From Actinomadura mexicana (GTDB lineage: Bacteria > Actinomycetota > Actinomycetes > Streptosporangiales > Streptosporangiaceae): 64,000 bases of DNA. A program made the translations under genes and the position numbers. The stretch covers positions 496,001-560,000 of the forward strand of contig NZ_FZNP01000001.1 of the NCBI RefSeq assembly GCF_900188105.1. The letters are read 5' to 3'. Below, in pieces: positions 41,892 through 50,050 of this stretch. Every line of letters starts with the position of its first letter. The stretch's first letter is position 1. Under the pieces are notes generated by a model that did no database searches, was not told the DNA's origin, and was given only the letters and a program-made list of their open reading frames with translations.

Positions 41892-43076
41892 ATGGATCTT
41901 GAGTTCGGGGCGGCGGACGAGGAGTTCCGCGGCGAGGTGCGGGCGTGGCTGCGCGAGCACGTCCCGGCGGAACCCCTCCCGTCGCTGGAGACCGGGGAGG
42001 GCTTCGCGGCGCACCGGGAGTGGGAGCGGGCGCTCGGAGCGGCGCGGCTGGGCGTGGTGTCGTGGCCGCAGGAGTACGGCGGGCGCGGCGCGTCGGTGCT
42101 GCAATGGCTGGTCTTCGAGGAGGAGTACTACGCGGCGGGGGCGCCGGGACGGGTCAGCCAGAACGGCATCAACCTGCTGGCGCCGACGCTGTTCAAGCAC
42201 GGGACGCCCGAGCAGCTCGCGCGGATCCTGCCGCCGATGGCGGCCGGCGAGGTGATCTGGGCGCAGGCGTGGTCGGAGCCGGGCGCGGGCAGCGACCTGG
42301 CGGCCCTGCGGTCGACGGCGACCCGCACCGACGGCGGCTGGCTGCTGGACGGGCAGAAGACGTGGAGCTCGCGGGCCGCGTTCGCCGACCGCGGGTTCGG
42401 GCTGTTCCGGTCCGACCCCGAGTCGTCCGAGAACGAGCGGAGCGAACCGGGGGGTGTGGGGGGTCGCCCCCCCACAGTGAGTCGCCACAAGGGGCTCACC
42501 TACCTGATGTTCCCGCTGGACGCCGAGGGTGTGACGGTCCGCCCGATCGGGCGGCTGGACGGCAAGCCCGCGTTCGCCGAGCTGTTCCTCGACAAGGTCT
42601 TCGTCCCCGACGAGGACGTCATCGGCGCGGCCGGCGACGGCTGGCGGGTCGCGATGGCCACCGCCGGCAACGAGCGCGGCCTCACGCTGCGCAGCCCCGG
42701 GCGGTTCACCGCGGCGGCCGAGCGGCTCGTCGAGCTGTGGAAGGAGCGCGCGGACGCCTCCGGCGACGCGCTGCGGGACCGGGTCGCGGACGCCTGGATC
42801 AGGGCGCGGGCCTACCGGCTCAAGGGGTTCGAGACGGTCTCGCGGGACGACGACATCGGCGCGGAGTCGAGCCTGAACAAGGTGTTCTGGTCGGAGCTGG
42901 ACGTGGCGCTGCACGAGACCGCGCTCGACCTGCTCGGCCCGGACGGCGAGCTGGAGTCGGAGTGGCTGGAGAACTACGTGTTCTCGCTCGCCGGCCCCAT
43001 CTACGCGGGCACGAACGAGATCCAGCGCAACGTCATCGCCGAGCGGCTGCTCGGCCTGCCGAGGGGGTCCCGGTGA
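41892..43076 (+). CDS. Acyl-CoA dehydrogenase, FadE31-like, with in-frame repeat insertion
   Basis: 394 residues from ATG 41892 (AGAGGG upstream). FAD-dependent acyl-CoA dehydrogenase: AQAWSEPGAGSDLAALRSTA, WSSRAAFADRGFGLFRSDP, ending in GPIYAGTNEIQRNVIAERLL. Family-specific features (YYAAGAPGRVSQNGINLLAP, LDVALHETALDLLG) recall actinobacterial FadE31, whose partner genes fadD3 and fadE32/33 also have counterparts here. Between RSDPES and RHKGLTYLMF is an extra stretch of about 18 residues (SENERSEPGGVGGRPPTVS) not found at this position in the related dehydrogenase at 53724-54887. It is encoded by a G-rich repeat. The stop overlaps the next gene's GTG. Probably forms a heteromer with the next gene product. 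Confidence 0.88.
   Translation: MDLEFGAADEEFRGEVRAWLREHVPAEPLPSLETGEGFAAHREWERALGAARLGVVSWPQEYGGRGASVLQWLVFEEEYYAAGAPGRVSQNGINLLAPTLFKHGTPEQLARILPPMAAGEVIWAQAWSEPGAGSDLAALRSTATRTDGGWLLDGQKTWSSRAAFADRGFGLFRSDPESSENERSEPGGVGGRPPTVSRHKGLTYLMFPLDAEGVTVRPIGRLDGKPAFAELFLDKVFVPDEDVIGAAGDGWRVAMATAGNERGLTLRSPGRFTAAAERLVELWKERADASGDALRDRVADAWIRARAYRLKGFETVSRDDDIGAESSLNKVFWSELDVALHETALDLLGPDGELESEWLENYVFSLAGPIYAGTNEIQRNVIAERLLGLPRGSR
42430..42484 (+). repeat. G-rich palindromic repeat inserted in frame in the fadE31-like gene
   Basis: Core 42447-42473: CCGGGGGG, TGT, GGGGGG, TCG, then seven C, followed by ACA. TGTGGGGGG and CCCCCCACA can form a 9-bp stem. The same core (CCGGGGGG-nnn-GGGGGGTCGCCCCC) recurs twice at 56413-56480. 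Borders are approximate, judged from the extra protein segment. Confidence 0.7.
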
Positions 43077-43975
43077 AGTTCGTTCTCTCCGCCGAGCAGC
43101 GGATGTTCGGCGACACGCTGCGCAAGCTGCTGGCCACGGCGGGCACCGCCGAGGCGGCCCGCGCCTGGGCGGACGGGGACGCCGGGCCGGGGCGGGCGCT
43201 GTGGACGGCGGTCGCCGGGGCCGGGGCGTTCGCGGTGGCCGTCCCGGAGGAGGCGGGCGGCGCCGGGCTGCTGCCGGTGGAGCTGGCCGTCGCCGCGGAG
43301 GAGCTGGGGCGGGCCGCCGCGCCCGGCCCCTACGTGGAGACGCTCGCCGCCGCCGAGCTGCTGGGCGAGTCGCCGTGGCTGCCGCGCATCGCCGAGGGCG
43401 AGGCGGTGGTGACGCTCGCCGTCCCGCACGCGCTGGACGCCGACGTCGCCGACCTGGTGCTCACCGCCGACGGCGCCGAGCGCGGGGCGACCGGGGCGGC
43501 CGTCGCGTCGCTGGACCCGGCGCGGCGGCTGTTCCGCGTCCCCGGGGGCGCGGGGTTCACCGACCTCGGCGTGCTGCTGTGCGCGGCGCAGCAGGTCGGG
43601 CTCGGGCAGGCGCTGCTGGAGGTGTCCGTCGAGTACGCCGGGACGCGGCGGCAGTTCGGCCGCCCGATCGGCGAGTACCAGGCGATCAAGCACCAGCTGG
43701 CGAGCGCGATGGTCGAGCTGGAGTTCGCCCGCCCGCTGGTGTTCGGGGCGGCGCTGGCGTACGGGACGCCGGACTTCGCGCGGGACGTGTCCGCCGCGAA
43801 GGTCGCCGCGTCCGAGGCGTCCTACGGGATGGCCAAGACCGCTCTCCAGGTGCACGGCGCGATCGGCTACACCGACGAGTACGACCCGTCGCTGTGGATC
43901 CGCAAGGCGCGGGCCCTGTACGCGGCCTGGGGCACCGTGGCCGAGCACAGGGCGCGGGTCATCGCCGCTCTTTGA
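43073..43975 (+). CDS. Acyl-CoA dehydrogenase, short subunit (FadE32/33-like)
   Basis: 300 residues from GTG 43073, overlapping the upstream TGA (GTGA). Short relative to classic acyl-CoA dehydrogenases: it lacks much of the middle beta domain and FAD-contacting motifs, but retains the C-terminal helical domain (YAGTRRQFGRPIGEYQAIKH, ALQVHGAIGYTDEYDPSLW). This is typical of the beta-like subunit in the alpha2-beta2 dehydrogenases of actinobacterial steroid catabolism (FadE26-27, FadE28-29, FadE31-32). It should pair with the upstream FadE31-like protein. The stop overlaps the 3' end of the convergent ligase gene by 17 nt. Confidence 0.85.
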   Translation: MKFVLSAEQRMFGDTLRKLLATAGTAEAARAWADGDAGPGRALWTAVAGAGAFAVAVPEEAGGAGLLPVELAVAAEELGRAAAPGPYVETLAAAELLGESPWLPRIAEGEAVVTLAVPHALDADVADLVLTADGAERGATGAAVASLDPARRLFRVPGGAGFTDLGVLLCAAQQVGLGQALLEVSVEYAGTRRQFGRPIGEYQAIKHQLASAMVELEFARPLVFGAALAYGTPDFARDVSAAKVAASEASYGMAKTALQVHGAIGYTDEYDPSLWIRKARALYAAWGTVAEHRARVIAAL

Positions 43976-45518
43976 GCTTCACGCGCCAGATCTTGCCCGA
44001 CGCGGTCTTCGGGAGGTCGTCCACGAAGATGACCTCCCGGGGGACCTTGAAGTTCGCGAGCCGCTCCCGGCAGTGCGCGACCAGCTCGTCCCGCGTGGTC
44101 GTCCGGCCGGGGCGGAGCCGGACGTAGGCGCGCCCCACCTCGCCCATGCGCGCGTCCGGGACGCCGACGACGCCCGACTCGGCGACGGCGTCGTGGCGGG
44201 CGAGGACGTTCTCGACCTCGGCCGGGTACACGTTGAACCCGCCGACGACGAACATCTCCTTGGTGCGCCCGGTGATGGTGATGTTGCCGCGCTCGTCGAC
44301 GCGCCCGCGGTCCCCGGTGTCGAGCCAGCCGTCGCGGACCGTCTCGGCGGTCGCCTCCGGGTCGTCCAGGTAGCCCTTCATGACGTTGTAGCCGCGGACG
44401 AGGATCGCGCCGTCGGTGCCGGCCGGGACCCGCTCGCCGCTGCCGTCGACGATCGCGACCTCGACGTCGGCGATGGGCCTGCCGGACGTGGTGGCGATGG
44501 TCTCGTCGTCGTCGTCCACCGAGCAGGCCGAGACCGTGCCGGACGACTCGGTCAGCCCGTACGCGGTCACGACCTGCGGGAACAGCTCGTCCTTGATGCG
44601 CCGCACCAGCGCGACGGGCACGTCCCCCGCGCCCGTCACCGCCAGCCGGAGCGACGACAGGTCGCGCTCGTCGCGGCCGGGGGCGTCCAGGAGCGCGGTG
44701 TAGATGGTCGGCGGCCCCGGCAGGACGGTGATCCTCTCCCGCTCGATGAGCCGCAGCGTCTCCGGGACGTCGAACGTGCGCTGCAGCACCATCGTGGCGC
44801 CCTGCATCACGCACGCCAGCACGCCGGCCTTGTAGCCGAACGTGTGGAACATCGGGTTCACGATGAGGTAGCGGTCGCCGGCCCGCACGCCGGTGCGCCC
44901 CGCCCACGCCTGGTAGGTGCGGACGTTCTGCTCGTGGGTGACCACGGCGCCCTTGGGCCTGCCGGTCGTCCCGGAGGTGAACAGGATGTCGGCGACATCG
45001 TCCGGTGCGACGGCCGCCGCCCGCGCGTCCGCCTCGTCCGGGGGCGCGGCCTCGGCGGTGAAGTCGTCCCAGGAGATCACTCCCGGGCGCGCGGAGCCGT
45101 TGAACGTGACGACCGTCCGCAGCGCGGGCAGCCCGGGGACGCCGGATCCGTCCACGCCGAGCATGCCGGGATAGTCGATGCCGAGGAACCCGTCCTCCAC
45201 GAACAGGATCTTCGCTCCGGCCTTGGAGAGCGGCCACCGGGCCTCGTCGCCCTTGCAGCGGGTGTTGAGCGGGACGAGCGTCGCGCCCGCGCCGAGCGCG
45301 CCGAGCACGGTGACGATCCAGCGCAGCCCGTTCGGCGCCCAGACCGCGATGCGGTCCCCCGGCTCGATCCCCGCGCCGGCGAAGGCCCCCGTGGCCTGGC
45401 GGACCTGCTCCCGCAGCTCGGCGTAGGTGACCCGGACGTCCCCGTCCACGACCGCCTCCGCGTCCGGAAACTCCCTCGCCGCCCGCGCCACCAACCCCGG
45501 AACCGTCAGCTCGCTCAT
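43959..45518 (-). CDS. Acyl-CoA ligase, FadD3-like
   Basis: 519 residues from ATG 45518. Adenylate-forming family: phosphate loop TSGTTGRPKGA, YGLTESSG, WLDTGDRGRVDERGN, catalytic Lys near the end in PKTASGKIWR. It resembles FadD3, the ligase that activates the C/D-ring propionate (HIP) from cholesterol: LNTRCKGDEARWPLSKAGAK, NPMFHTFGYKAG, ERITVLPGPPTIY. Location next to fadE31/32-like genes supports this, since those genes are neighbours in the mycobacterial KstR2 regulon. Substrate specificity cannot be proved from sequence. Convergent overlap of 17 nt with the dehydrogenase gene. Confidence 0.85.
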   Translation of the reverse strand: MSELTVPGLVARAAREFPDAEAVVDGDVRVTYAELREQVRQATGAFAGAGIEPGDRIAVWAPNGLRWIVTVLGALGAGATLVPLNTRCKGDEARWPLSKAGAKILFVEDGFLGIDYPGMLGVDGSGVPGLPALRTVVTFNGSARPGVISWDDFTAEAAPPDEADARAAAVAPDDVADILFTSGTTGRPKGAVVTHEQNVRTYQAWAGRTGVRAGDRYLIVNPMFHTFGYKAGVLACVMQGATMVLQRTFDVPETLRLIERERITVLPGPPTIYTALLDAPGRDERDLSSLRLAVTGAGDVPVALVRRIKDELFPQVVTAYGLTESSGTVSACSVDDDDETIATTSGRPIADVEVAIVDGSGERVPAGTDGAILVRGYNVMKGYLDDPEATAETVRDGWLDTGDRGRVDERGNITITGRTKEMFVVGGFNVYPAEVENVLARHDAVAESGVVGVPDARMGEVGRAYVRLRPGRTTTRDELVAHCRERLANFKVPREVIFVDDLPKTASGKIWRVKLKERR

Positions 45519-45755
45519 GAGCCACCATCATCCCGGTCGCGCCTCCGCCCGGCCCCGGGCGTCCCGGTGACCGGTACACCCGTCTCCTCCGCACGGACGA
45601 AGGGTGTAGCGGAGCTCCCTGGTGGCCGCCTCGCGGCGCGTCCTCCCTGGCGCACCGGGGTTGACCAGCATCAACATGAGGACTATTCACATTTTCTCGG
45701 ATCGGTGTTTCACTCGGCTGAGAGCCACTGGACGTCTCCCCGGCCGAGGTGCCCC

Positions 45756-47348
45756 ATGCCCGTCCGCCGTGCCACCTGCGTTCCGATCCTCCTCGTTCTC
45801 CTGCTCGCCCTCCTCCCCGTCCCCCGCGCGCATGCGGGGGACGAGCCGCGCGAGGTGCGCGGCTACATCGACGCCCACAGCCACCTGATGGCGTACGAGG
45901 CGTTCGGCGGGGCGCTCATGTGCGGCAGGCCGTTCGACCCGCGCGGCATCCAGGAGGCGCTGCGCGACTGCCCCGACCACGCCGGCAACGGCGTGCTCGC
46001 CTGGTGGGAGAACTTCACCAGGTACGGCACCCCGTTCGGGACCCACGACCCGACCGGCTGGCCGACGTTCAAGGACTGGCCCGCCTACGACTCCCGCACC
46101 CACCAGCAGGTGTACTACGAGTGGCTGGAGCGGTCCTGGCGGGCCGGGCAGCGCGTCCTCGTGAACCACCTGGTGGCGAACCGGCAGCTCTGCGAGATCT
46201 ACCCGCTCAAGCGCAACCCCTGCGACGAGATGGCCGTGATCCGGCTCCAGGCGCAGCGGATGCAGGAGATGCAGAGCTTCATCGACGAGCGGAGCGGCGG
46301 CCCCGGCAGGGGCTGGTTCCGGATCGTGCGCGACTCGGCGGACGCCCGCCGGGTCATCGAGGACGGCAAGCTCGCCGTCGTCCTCGGCATCGAGACCTCA
46401 GAGCCGTTCGGCTGCCGACTCGTCAAGGGCGGCCCGGCCTGCACCCGCGCCGACATCGACCGGGGGCTGGACGAGGCGCGGAGCCTCGGCGTGGCCTCGA
46501 TGTTCGTGTGCCACAAGTACGACAACGCGCTCTGCGGCGTGCGGTTCGACGGTGGCGTGGCGGGCGCGTTCGTCAACCTCGCCAACTTCGTCGGCACCGG
46601 GCGGTTCTGGCAGGCCGAGACGTGCACCGGCCCCGCCCACGACAACACGATCGCCCCGGCGGGCGAGGTCGGCGACGCCCTCGAACCGATCCTGAAGCTG
46701 CTCGGGCTGGCGGGGATCACGCTCCCGATCTATCCGAGCGCCCCGCACTGCAACGTCCGGGGGCTCAGCGACCTCGGCGCGTACATGATCCAGGGGATGA
46801 TGAAGCGGCACATGCTCGTCGAGATCGACCACATGAGCGCGAAGGCCGCCGGGCAGGCCCTCGGCGTCCTGGAGGCCGCGCGGTACCCGGGCGTCATCTC
46901 CTCCCACAGCTGGATGGACGCGACCTACCTGCCCCGCGTCTACCGGCTCGGCGGCATGGTGGCCGGGTACGGCAGTGCGGCCGACCGGTTCACCGCCGAG
47001 TGGCGGCGCAACAAGGCCCAGCGCGATCCCGCCCGCCCGTTCGGCTACGGGTACGGGCTCGACGCGAACGGCATGGGCGCGCTGCCGGAGCCCCGCACGG
47101 GTGGCGAGGCGGGCCCGCTGCGCTATCCCTTCACCTCGCCGATCGACCCGGCGGTGAGGCTCGACCGCCTCCGCGCAGGGCTGCGCACCTGGGACCTCAA
47201 CACCGACGGCGTCGCGAACTACGGCCTCGTCCCCGACTGGATCGCCGACATCCGCGCGGTCGGCGGGCCGGAGATCACCGAGGACATGGCGCGCGGGGCG
47301 GAGGCCTACCTGCGGATGTGGCGCGGCGCCGAGACCGCGCCGTCCTGA
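45756..47348 (+). CDS. Secreted metal-dependent hydrolase (amidohydrolase/M19-like)
   Basis: 530 residues. ATG 45756 begins a signal peptide (VPILLVLLLALLPVPRAHAG) directly upstream of the mature domain. Metal-ligand-type motifs: YIDAHSHLM (HxH), VVLGIETSEPFGC, HKYDNALCGV, RHMLVEIDHMS and GVISSHSWMD. These give the order HxH, E, H, D expected of a TIM-barrel metallohydrolase related to membrane dipeptidase. Several Cys (ALMCGRP, LRDCPDH, QLCEIYPLKRNPCDE) suggest disulphides outside the cell. Possible substrates are dipeptides or other amides. The strong terminator at 47484-47517 lies downstream. Confidence 0.8.
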   Translation: MPVRRATCVPILLVLLLALLPVPRAHAGDEPREVRGYIDAHSHLMAYEAFGGALMCGRPFDPRGIQEALRDCPDHAGNGVLAWWENFTRYGTPFGTHDPTGWPTFKDWPAYDSRTHQQVYYEWLERSWRAGQRVLVNHLVANRQLCEIYPLKRNPCDEMAVIRLQAQRMQEMQSFIDERSGGPGRGWFRIVRDSADARRVIEDGKLAVVLGIETSEPFGCRLVKGGPACTRADIDRGLDEARSLGVASMFVCHKYDNALCGVRFDGGVAGAFVNLANFVGTGRFWQAETCTGPAHDNTIAPAGEVGDALEPILKLLGLAGITLPIYPSAPHCNVRGLSDLGAYMIQGMMKRHMLVEIDHMSAKAAGQALGVLEAARYPGVISSHSWMDATYLPRVYRLGGMVAGYGSAADRFTAEWRRNKAQRDPARPFGYGYGLDANGMGALPEPRTGGEAGPLRYPFTSPIDPAVRLDRLRAGLRTWDLNTDGVANYGLVPDWIADIRAVGGPEITEDMARGAEAYLRMWRGAETAPS

Positions 47349-47373
47349 GAGATCGGTAGTCTGCGGGCCGACC

Positions 47374-47469
47374 ATGAGCACGTCGATCCGCTTCGACAGG
47401 TTCCCGGCGCCGGACGACCGCTGGGACGAGGTGGTCGCGAGCGGCCTCCTCCACCACCGGGCGGGCTGA
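47374..47469 (+). CDS. Short ORF of 31 aa, uncertain, possibly a gene remnant
   Basis: ATG 47374 to TGA 47467-47469, reading RFDRFPAPDDRWDEVVASG then LLHHRAG. The sequence looks protein-like and not like GC-bias noise, but has no RBS and no recognised family. It is between the metallohydrolase and the terminator. It may be the beginning of a truncated gene. Confidence 0.3.
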   Translation: MSTSIRFDRFPAPDDRWDEVVASGLLHHRAG

Positions 47470-47483
47470 GGGCCTACGCCGCA

Positions 47484-47517
47484 CCGGCGCCTGCGGGAAG
47501 GGTCTCGCAGGCGCCGG
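47484..47517. terminator. Strong hairpin between convergent genes
   Basis: CCGGCGCCTGCG (47484-47495) pairs perfectly with CGCAGGCGCCGG (47506-47517) around a 10-nt loop. It separates the metallohydrolase and HNH nuclease genes and can serve both directions. Confidence 0.8.
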
Positions 47518-47532
47518 CGGCGGGACGCTCGG

Positions 47533-48162
47533 TCAGCAGGTGCCGAGCATCGTGTTGAGCGCGCTCTTCTCCGCGCTGTCCACGGTCAGGCTGTAGTACC
47601 ACTTCACCTGGATCCAGGCGCGGGCGTAGGTGCAGCGGAAGGAGGTGACCGACGGCTGCCACTCCGCCGGGTCCTTGTCGCTCTTCGCCTGGTTGACGTT
47701 GTCGGTGACGGCCCACAGCTCGGGGCCGCTGAGGTCGTTGGCGTACGTCTGGCGGCGGGAGGTCGTCCAGGACCAGGCGCCGGACGCCCACGCCTCGGCG
47801 AGCGGCACCATGTGGTCGATGTCCAGGTCGGACGCGAGCGTCCAGGTGGCGCCGTCGTAGGGCGAGTACCAGCGGCCGGACGTCGCGGCGCACGCGGAGT
47901 CGGTGGTGACGTTCGTGCCGTCCCGCTTCAGCACGGTCTCGCGGGTGTTGCACGTGCCGGAGATGGTGATCCAGTGCGGGAACAGGTCGCGGTCGTAGGT
48001 GCTCTGGTGCGATTCGGCGGCCACGGTGAGGGTGGCCAGACGGCTCGCGGCCGTGGCGGCGGACGGGATGTTGGGCGGTGTGGCGGACGCGGGCGCGGCG
48101 GCCGCACCGAGCAGTGCCGCGCTCAGTGCGGCGGGGAGCGCGAGCGTGAGGAGTCGTCGCAT
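47533..48162 (-). CDS. Secreted HNH endonuclease (GmrSD C-terminal-like)
   Basis: 209 residues from ATG 48162; AAGG-type RBS upstream. Signal peptide LTLALPAALSAALLGAAAAP ends at ASA. The HNH core is DLDIDHMVPLAEAWASGAWS, with WAVTDNVNQAKSDKDPAEW giving the central Asn and the later catalytic residues, then YARAWIQVKWYYSLTV. Four Cys (CNTRE, SACAA, FRCTYA, final LGTC) could form two disulphides. Extracellular HNH nucleases of this group are common in streptomycetes and relatives and probably scavenge DNA. Recognition of HNH residues is solid; role inferred. Confidence 0.9.
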   Translation of the reverse strand: MRRLLTLALPAALSAALLGAAAAPASATPPNIPSAATAASRLATLTVAAESHQSTYDRDLFPHWITISGTCNTRETVLKRDGTNVTTDSACAATSGRWYSPYDGATWTLASDLDIDHMVPLAEAWASGAWSWTTSRRQTYANDLSGPELWAVTDNVNQAKSDKDPAEWQPSVTSFRCTYARAWIQVKWYYSLTVDSAEKSALNTMLGTC

Positions 48163-48443
48163 CGGACGCCTTTCCGCAGTCGTCCCCGGGCCGGGGCTGG
48201 GGCCCCGAGGGGGAGCGGGAACGACGGCACTGCGACGGTGACATTCTCGACAAATCCGAATAAACGTCACGCTTTGCCCATGCGCGGTACCGCGGTTGGT
48301 CGGAAGGTGCCGTCTGCCGCCGGACGAGAGCCGCTGAGCTGCGACGACGATGGAGATGCCGGTCCCGTGACGGCGGATGAAGAATCCGTGAACCCCGGCG
48401 CAGCGCGGGCAGGGCCCGGGCGGGGCAGGGGGGCCTGGCGCTG

Positions 48444-49235
48444 CTACACGGTGGCGAGGACGCTTTCGGCGTCGTCCCAGAGGCGGCGGGCGAGCGCGCC
48501 GTCGCGGGCCCTGGGCCTGAGCGGCCTCTCCTTGGCGAGGTGGAAGTACCGTCCGGTGCCGGCGGAGTCCACCAGGTCCACGACGGGCGGGGCGGCCCTG
48601 CCCACCGGCTTCAGCATCGGTCTGACGGCCCTCATGAGCAGGCCGAAGGGCCCGCCCCGTGTGGTGAGGTCCGTCCGCAGCACGCCCGGGTGCACCGCGT
48701 CGATCGTCACCCCGGCGTCCTTCCACCGCTCGGCGAACAGCGGGACCATCAGCAGGTTCGCCAGCTTGGTGTCGGCGTAGGTGCGCACGGGGTGGAAGTC
48801 CCGGCCCTCGGGCGTCCGGTCGGGGTCGACCCGGCCCGCGGCGTAGAGGGCGGCGCTGACCTGCACGACCCGGCGCAGCCGCTCCTCCAGCAGGCGGTTC
48901 AGCAGGAACGGCGCCAGGTGGTTGGTGAAGAACGCCTGCTCGAGACCGTCCTCGTTGGCCTCGCGCCGGTCGGGCCAGAGCGCCGCGTTGTGCACGAGCA
49001 CGCTCGGCCCGGGGCCGGCCGCGGCGAGCGCCCCGGCCAGCTCACGGACCGTGCGGACGGACGACAGGTCGCCCACGACGAGGTCGGCGCCGACGTCCCG
49101 TGCCGCGGCGGCGCCCGCGTCCGGCCGCCGCGCCACGATCGTCACCCGGTGGCCGCGCCGGACGGCCTCCGCGGCGACCGCGCGCCCCACACCCCGGTTC
49201 CCACCGGTCACGACGACGCTCGAAGGATCGTCCAT
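48444..49235 (-). CDS. Short-chain dehydrogenase/reductase at the end of the steroid operon
   Basis: 263 residues from ATG 49235, 8 nt after the chsH3-like stop. Motifs: VTGGNRGVGRAVAAEAVRRG, HNAALWPD (NNAG variant), and YADTKLANLLM giving Tyr-x3-Lys. The active-site Ser is in VVQVSAALYAAGRV. It resembles retinol-dehydrogenase-like SDRs (GVTIDAVHPGVLRTDL). As last gene of the operon it may oxidise a steroid hydroxyl, but specificity cannot be read from sequence. The long gap downstream (to 48162) has no T-rich terminator. Confidence 0.88.
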   Translation of the reverse strand: MDDPSSVVVTGGNRGVGRAVAAEAVRRGHRVTIVARRPDAGAAAARDVGADLVVGDLSSVRTVRELAGALAAAGPGPSVLVHNAALWPDRREANEDGLEQAFFTNHLAPFLLNRLLEERLRRVVQVSAALYAAGRVDPDRTPEGRDFHPVRTYADTKLANLLMVPLFAERWKDAGVTIDAVHPGVLRTDLTTRGGPFGLLMRAVRPMLKPVGRAAPPVVDLVDSAGTGRYFHLAKERPLRPRARDGALARRLWDDAESVLATV

Positions 49236-49243
49236 GGCGCGGC

Positions 49244-50050
49244 CTAGCGTGCCGCGCCGAAGCGGGCCCGGCCGCCCGAGATGACCGTCGTCCCGTCCAC
49301 GGCCGCCTCGAAGAGGACCGCGTCACCGTCCCGCCAGGTGCCCACCTGGAGCGCGTCGCCGGGGAAGACGGGCGCGGCGAAGCGGCCTTCGAGCTCGGCC
49401 AGGTCGGCCGGGTGGGCGCCGAGGGACTCGGCGAGCGGGAGGGTGACGGCCGCGAGCGTGCACAGGCCGTGCATGATGGGGCGCGGCATCCCGGCCGCCT
49501 TCGCCGCCTCCGGGTCGATGTGCAGGTGGTGGCGGTCGCCGAGCAGCCGGTAGAGGGCCGCCTGGCCGGACGCCGTGCGGGCGGTCAGCACGCCGTCCGG
49601 GTCGGCCTCGGGGCGGCGGCGGGACGACGGGCCGCGCTCGCCGCCGAAACCACCGCCTCCCGGCGCGAACAGCGACCACGTCGCCTCGAAGTACTCGCTC
49701 TCGACCGCCACGTCGAAGACGGCCGCGGAGCCCTTGTCCCACACGTCGGCGACGCGGGCGCTCATCTCCACCGAGCCGGAACGCGGCAGCGGCTTCAGGA
49801 CGCGGAGGCGCTGCGTCCCGTGGACGGCCGTCCGCACGTCGAACGCGCCCGCCGAGCCCAGGGCGTCCGGCGCCCACTGGGCGAGGGTCAGCACGAACGT
49901 CGGCAGGACCCGGAGCCTCTCCTCGAACACCAGGTCCAGGTCCGAGGCGCCCGCACCCACCGCCAGCGCGTAGAGGATGGGCCGCGTCTCGTCGTAGGTC
50001 ACCGTGCGCGCGCCGAGCGCACGCCCCTGCCATTCGTGTGTCCCGTTCAT
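49244..50050 (-). CDS. MaoC-type enoyl-CoA hydratase, ChsH3-like
   Basis: 268 residues from ATG 50050 overlapping the ltp2 stop (ATGA). Double hot-dog hydratase: the first half (VGAGASDLDLVFEERLRVLP, FVLTLAQWAPDALG) is non-catalytic, and the second half has the hydratase-2 motif (GDRHHLHIDPEAAKAAGM, RPIMHGLCTLA). This is the layout of mycobacterial ChsH3 (Rv3538), which hydrates a steroid side-chain enoyl-CoA. A Gly/Arg-rich linker (GGGGFGGERGPSSRRRPEAD) joins the halves. Position directly after ltp2 supports the assignment. Confidence 0.85.
   Translation of the reverse strand: MNGTHEWQGRALGARTVTYDETRPILYALAVGAGASDLDLVFEERLRVLPTFVLTLAQWAPDALGSAGAFDVRTAVHGTQRLRVLKPLPRSGSVEMSARVADVWDKGSAAVFDVAVESEYFEATWSLFAPGGGGFGGERGPSSRRRPEADPDGVLTARTASGQAALYRLLGDRHHLHIDPEAAKAAGMPRPIMHGLCTLAAVTLPLAESLGAHPADLAELEGRFAAPVFPGDALQVGTWRDGDAVLFEAAVDGTTVISGGRARFGAAR

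Noticed and set aside
44073..45755. Plus-strand open frame running continuously into the metallohydrolase gene
   Set aside because: The part before ATG 45756 is antisense to the FadD3-like ligase and has shadow composition; the true start carries a signal peptide.
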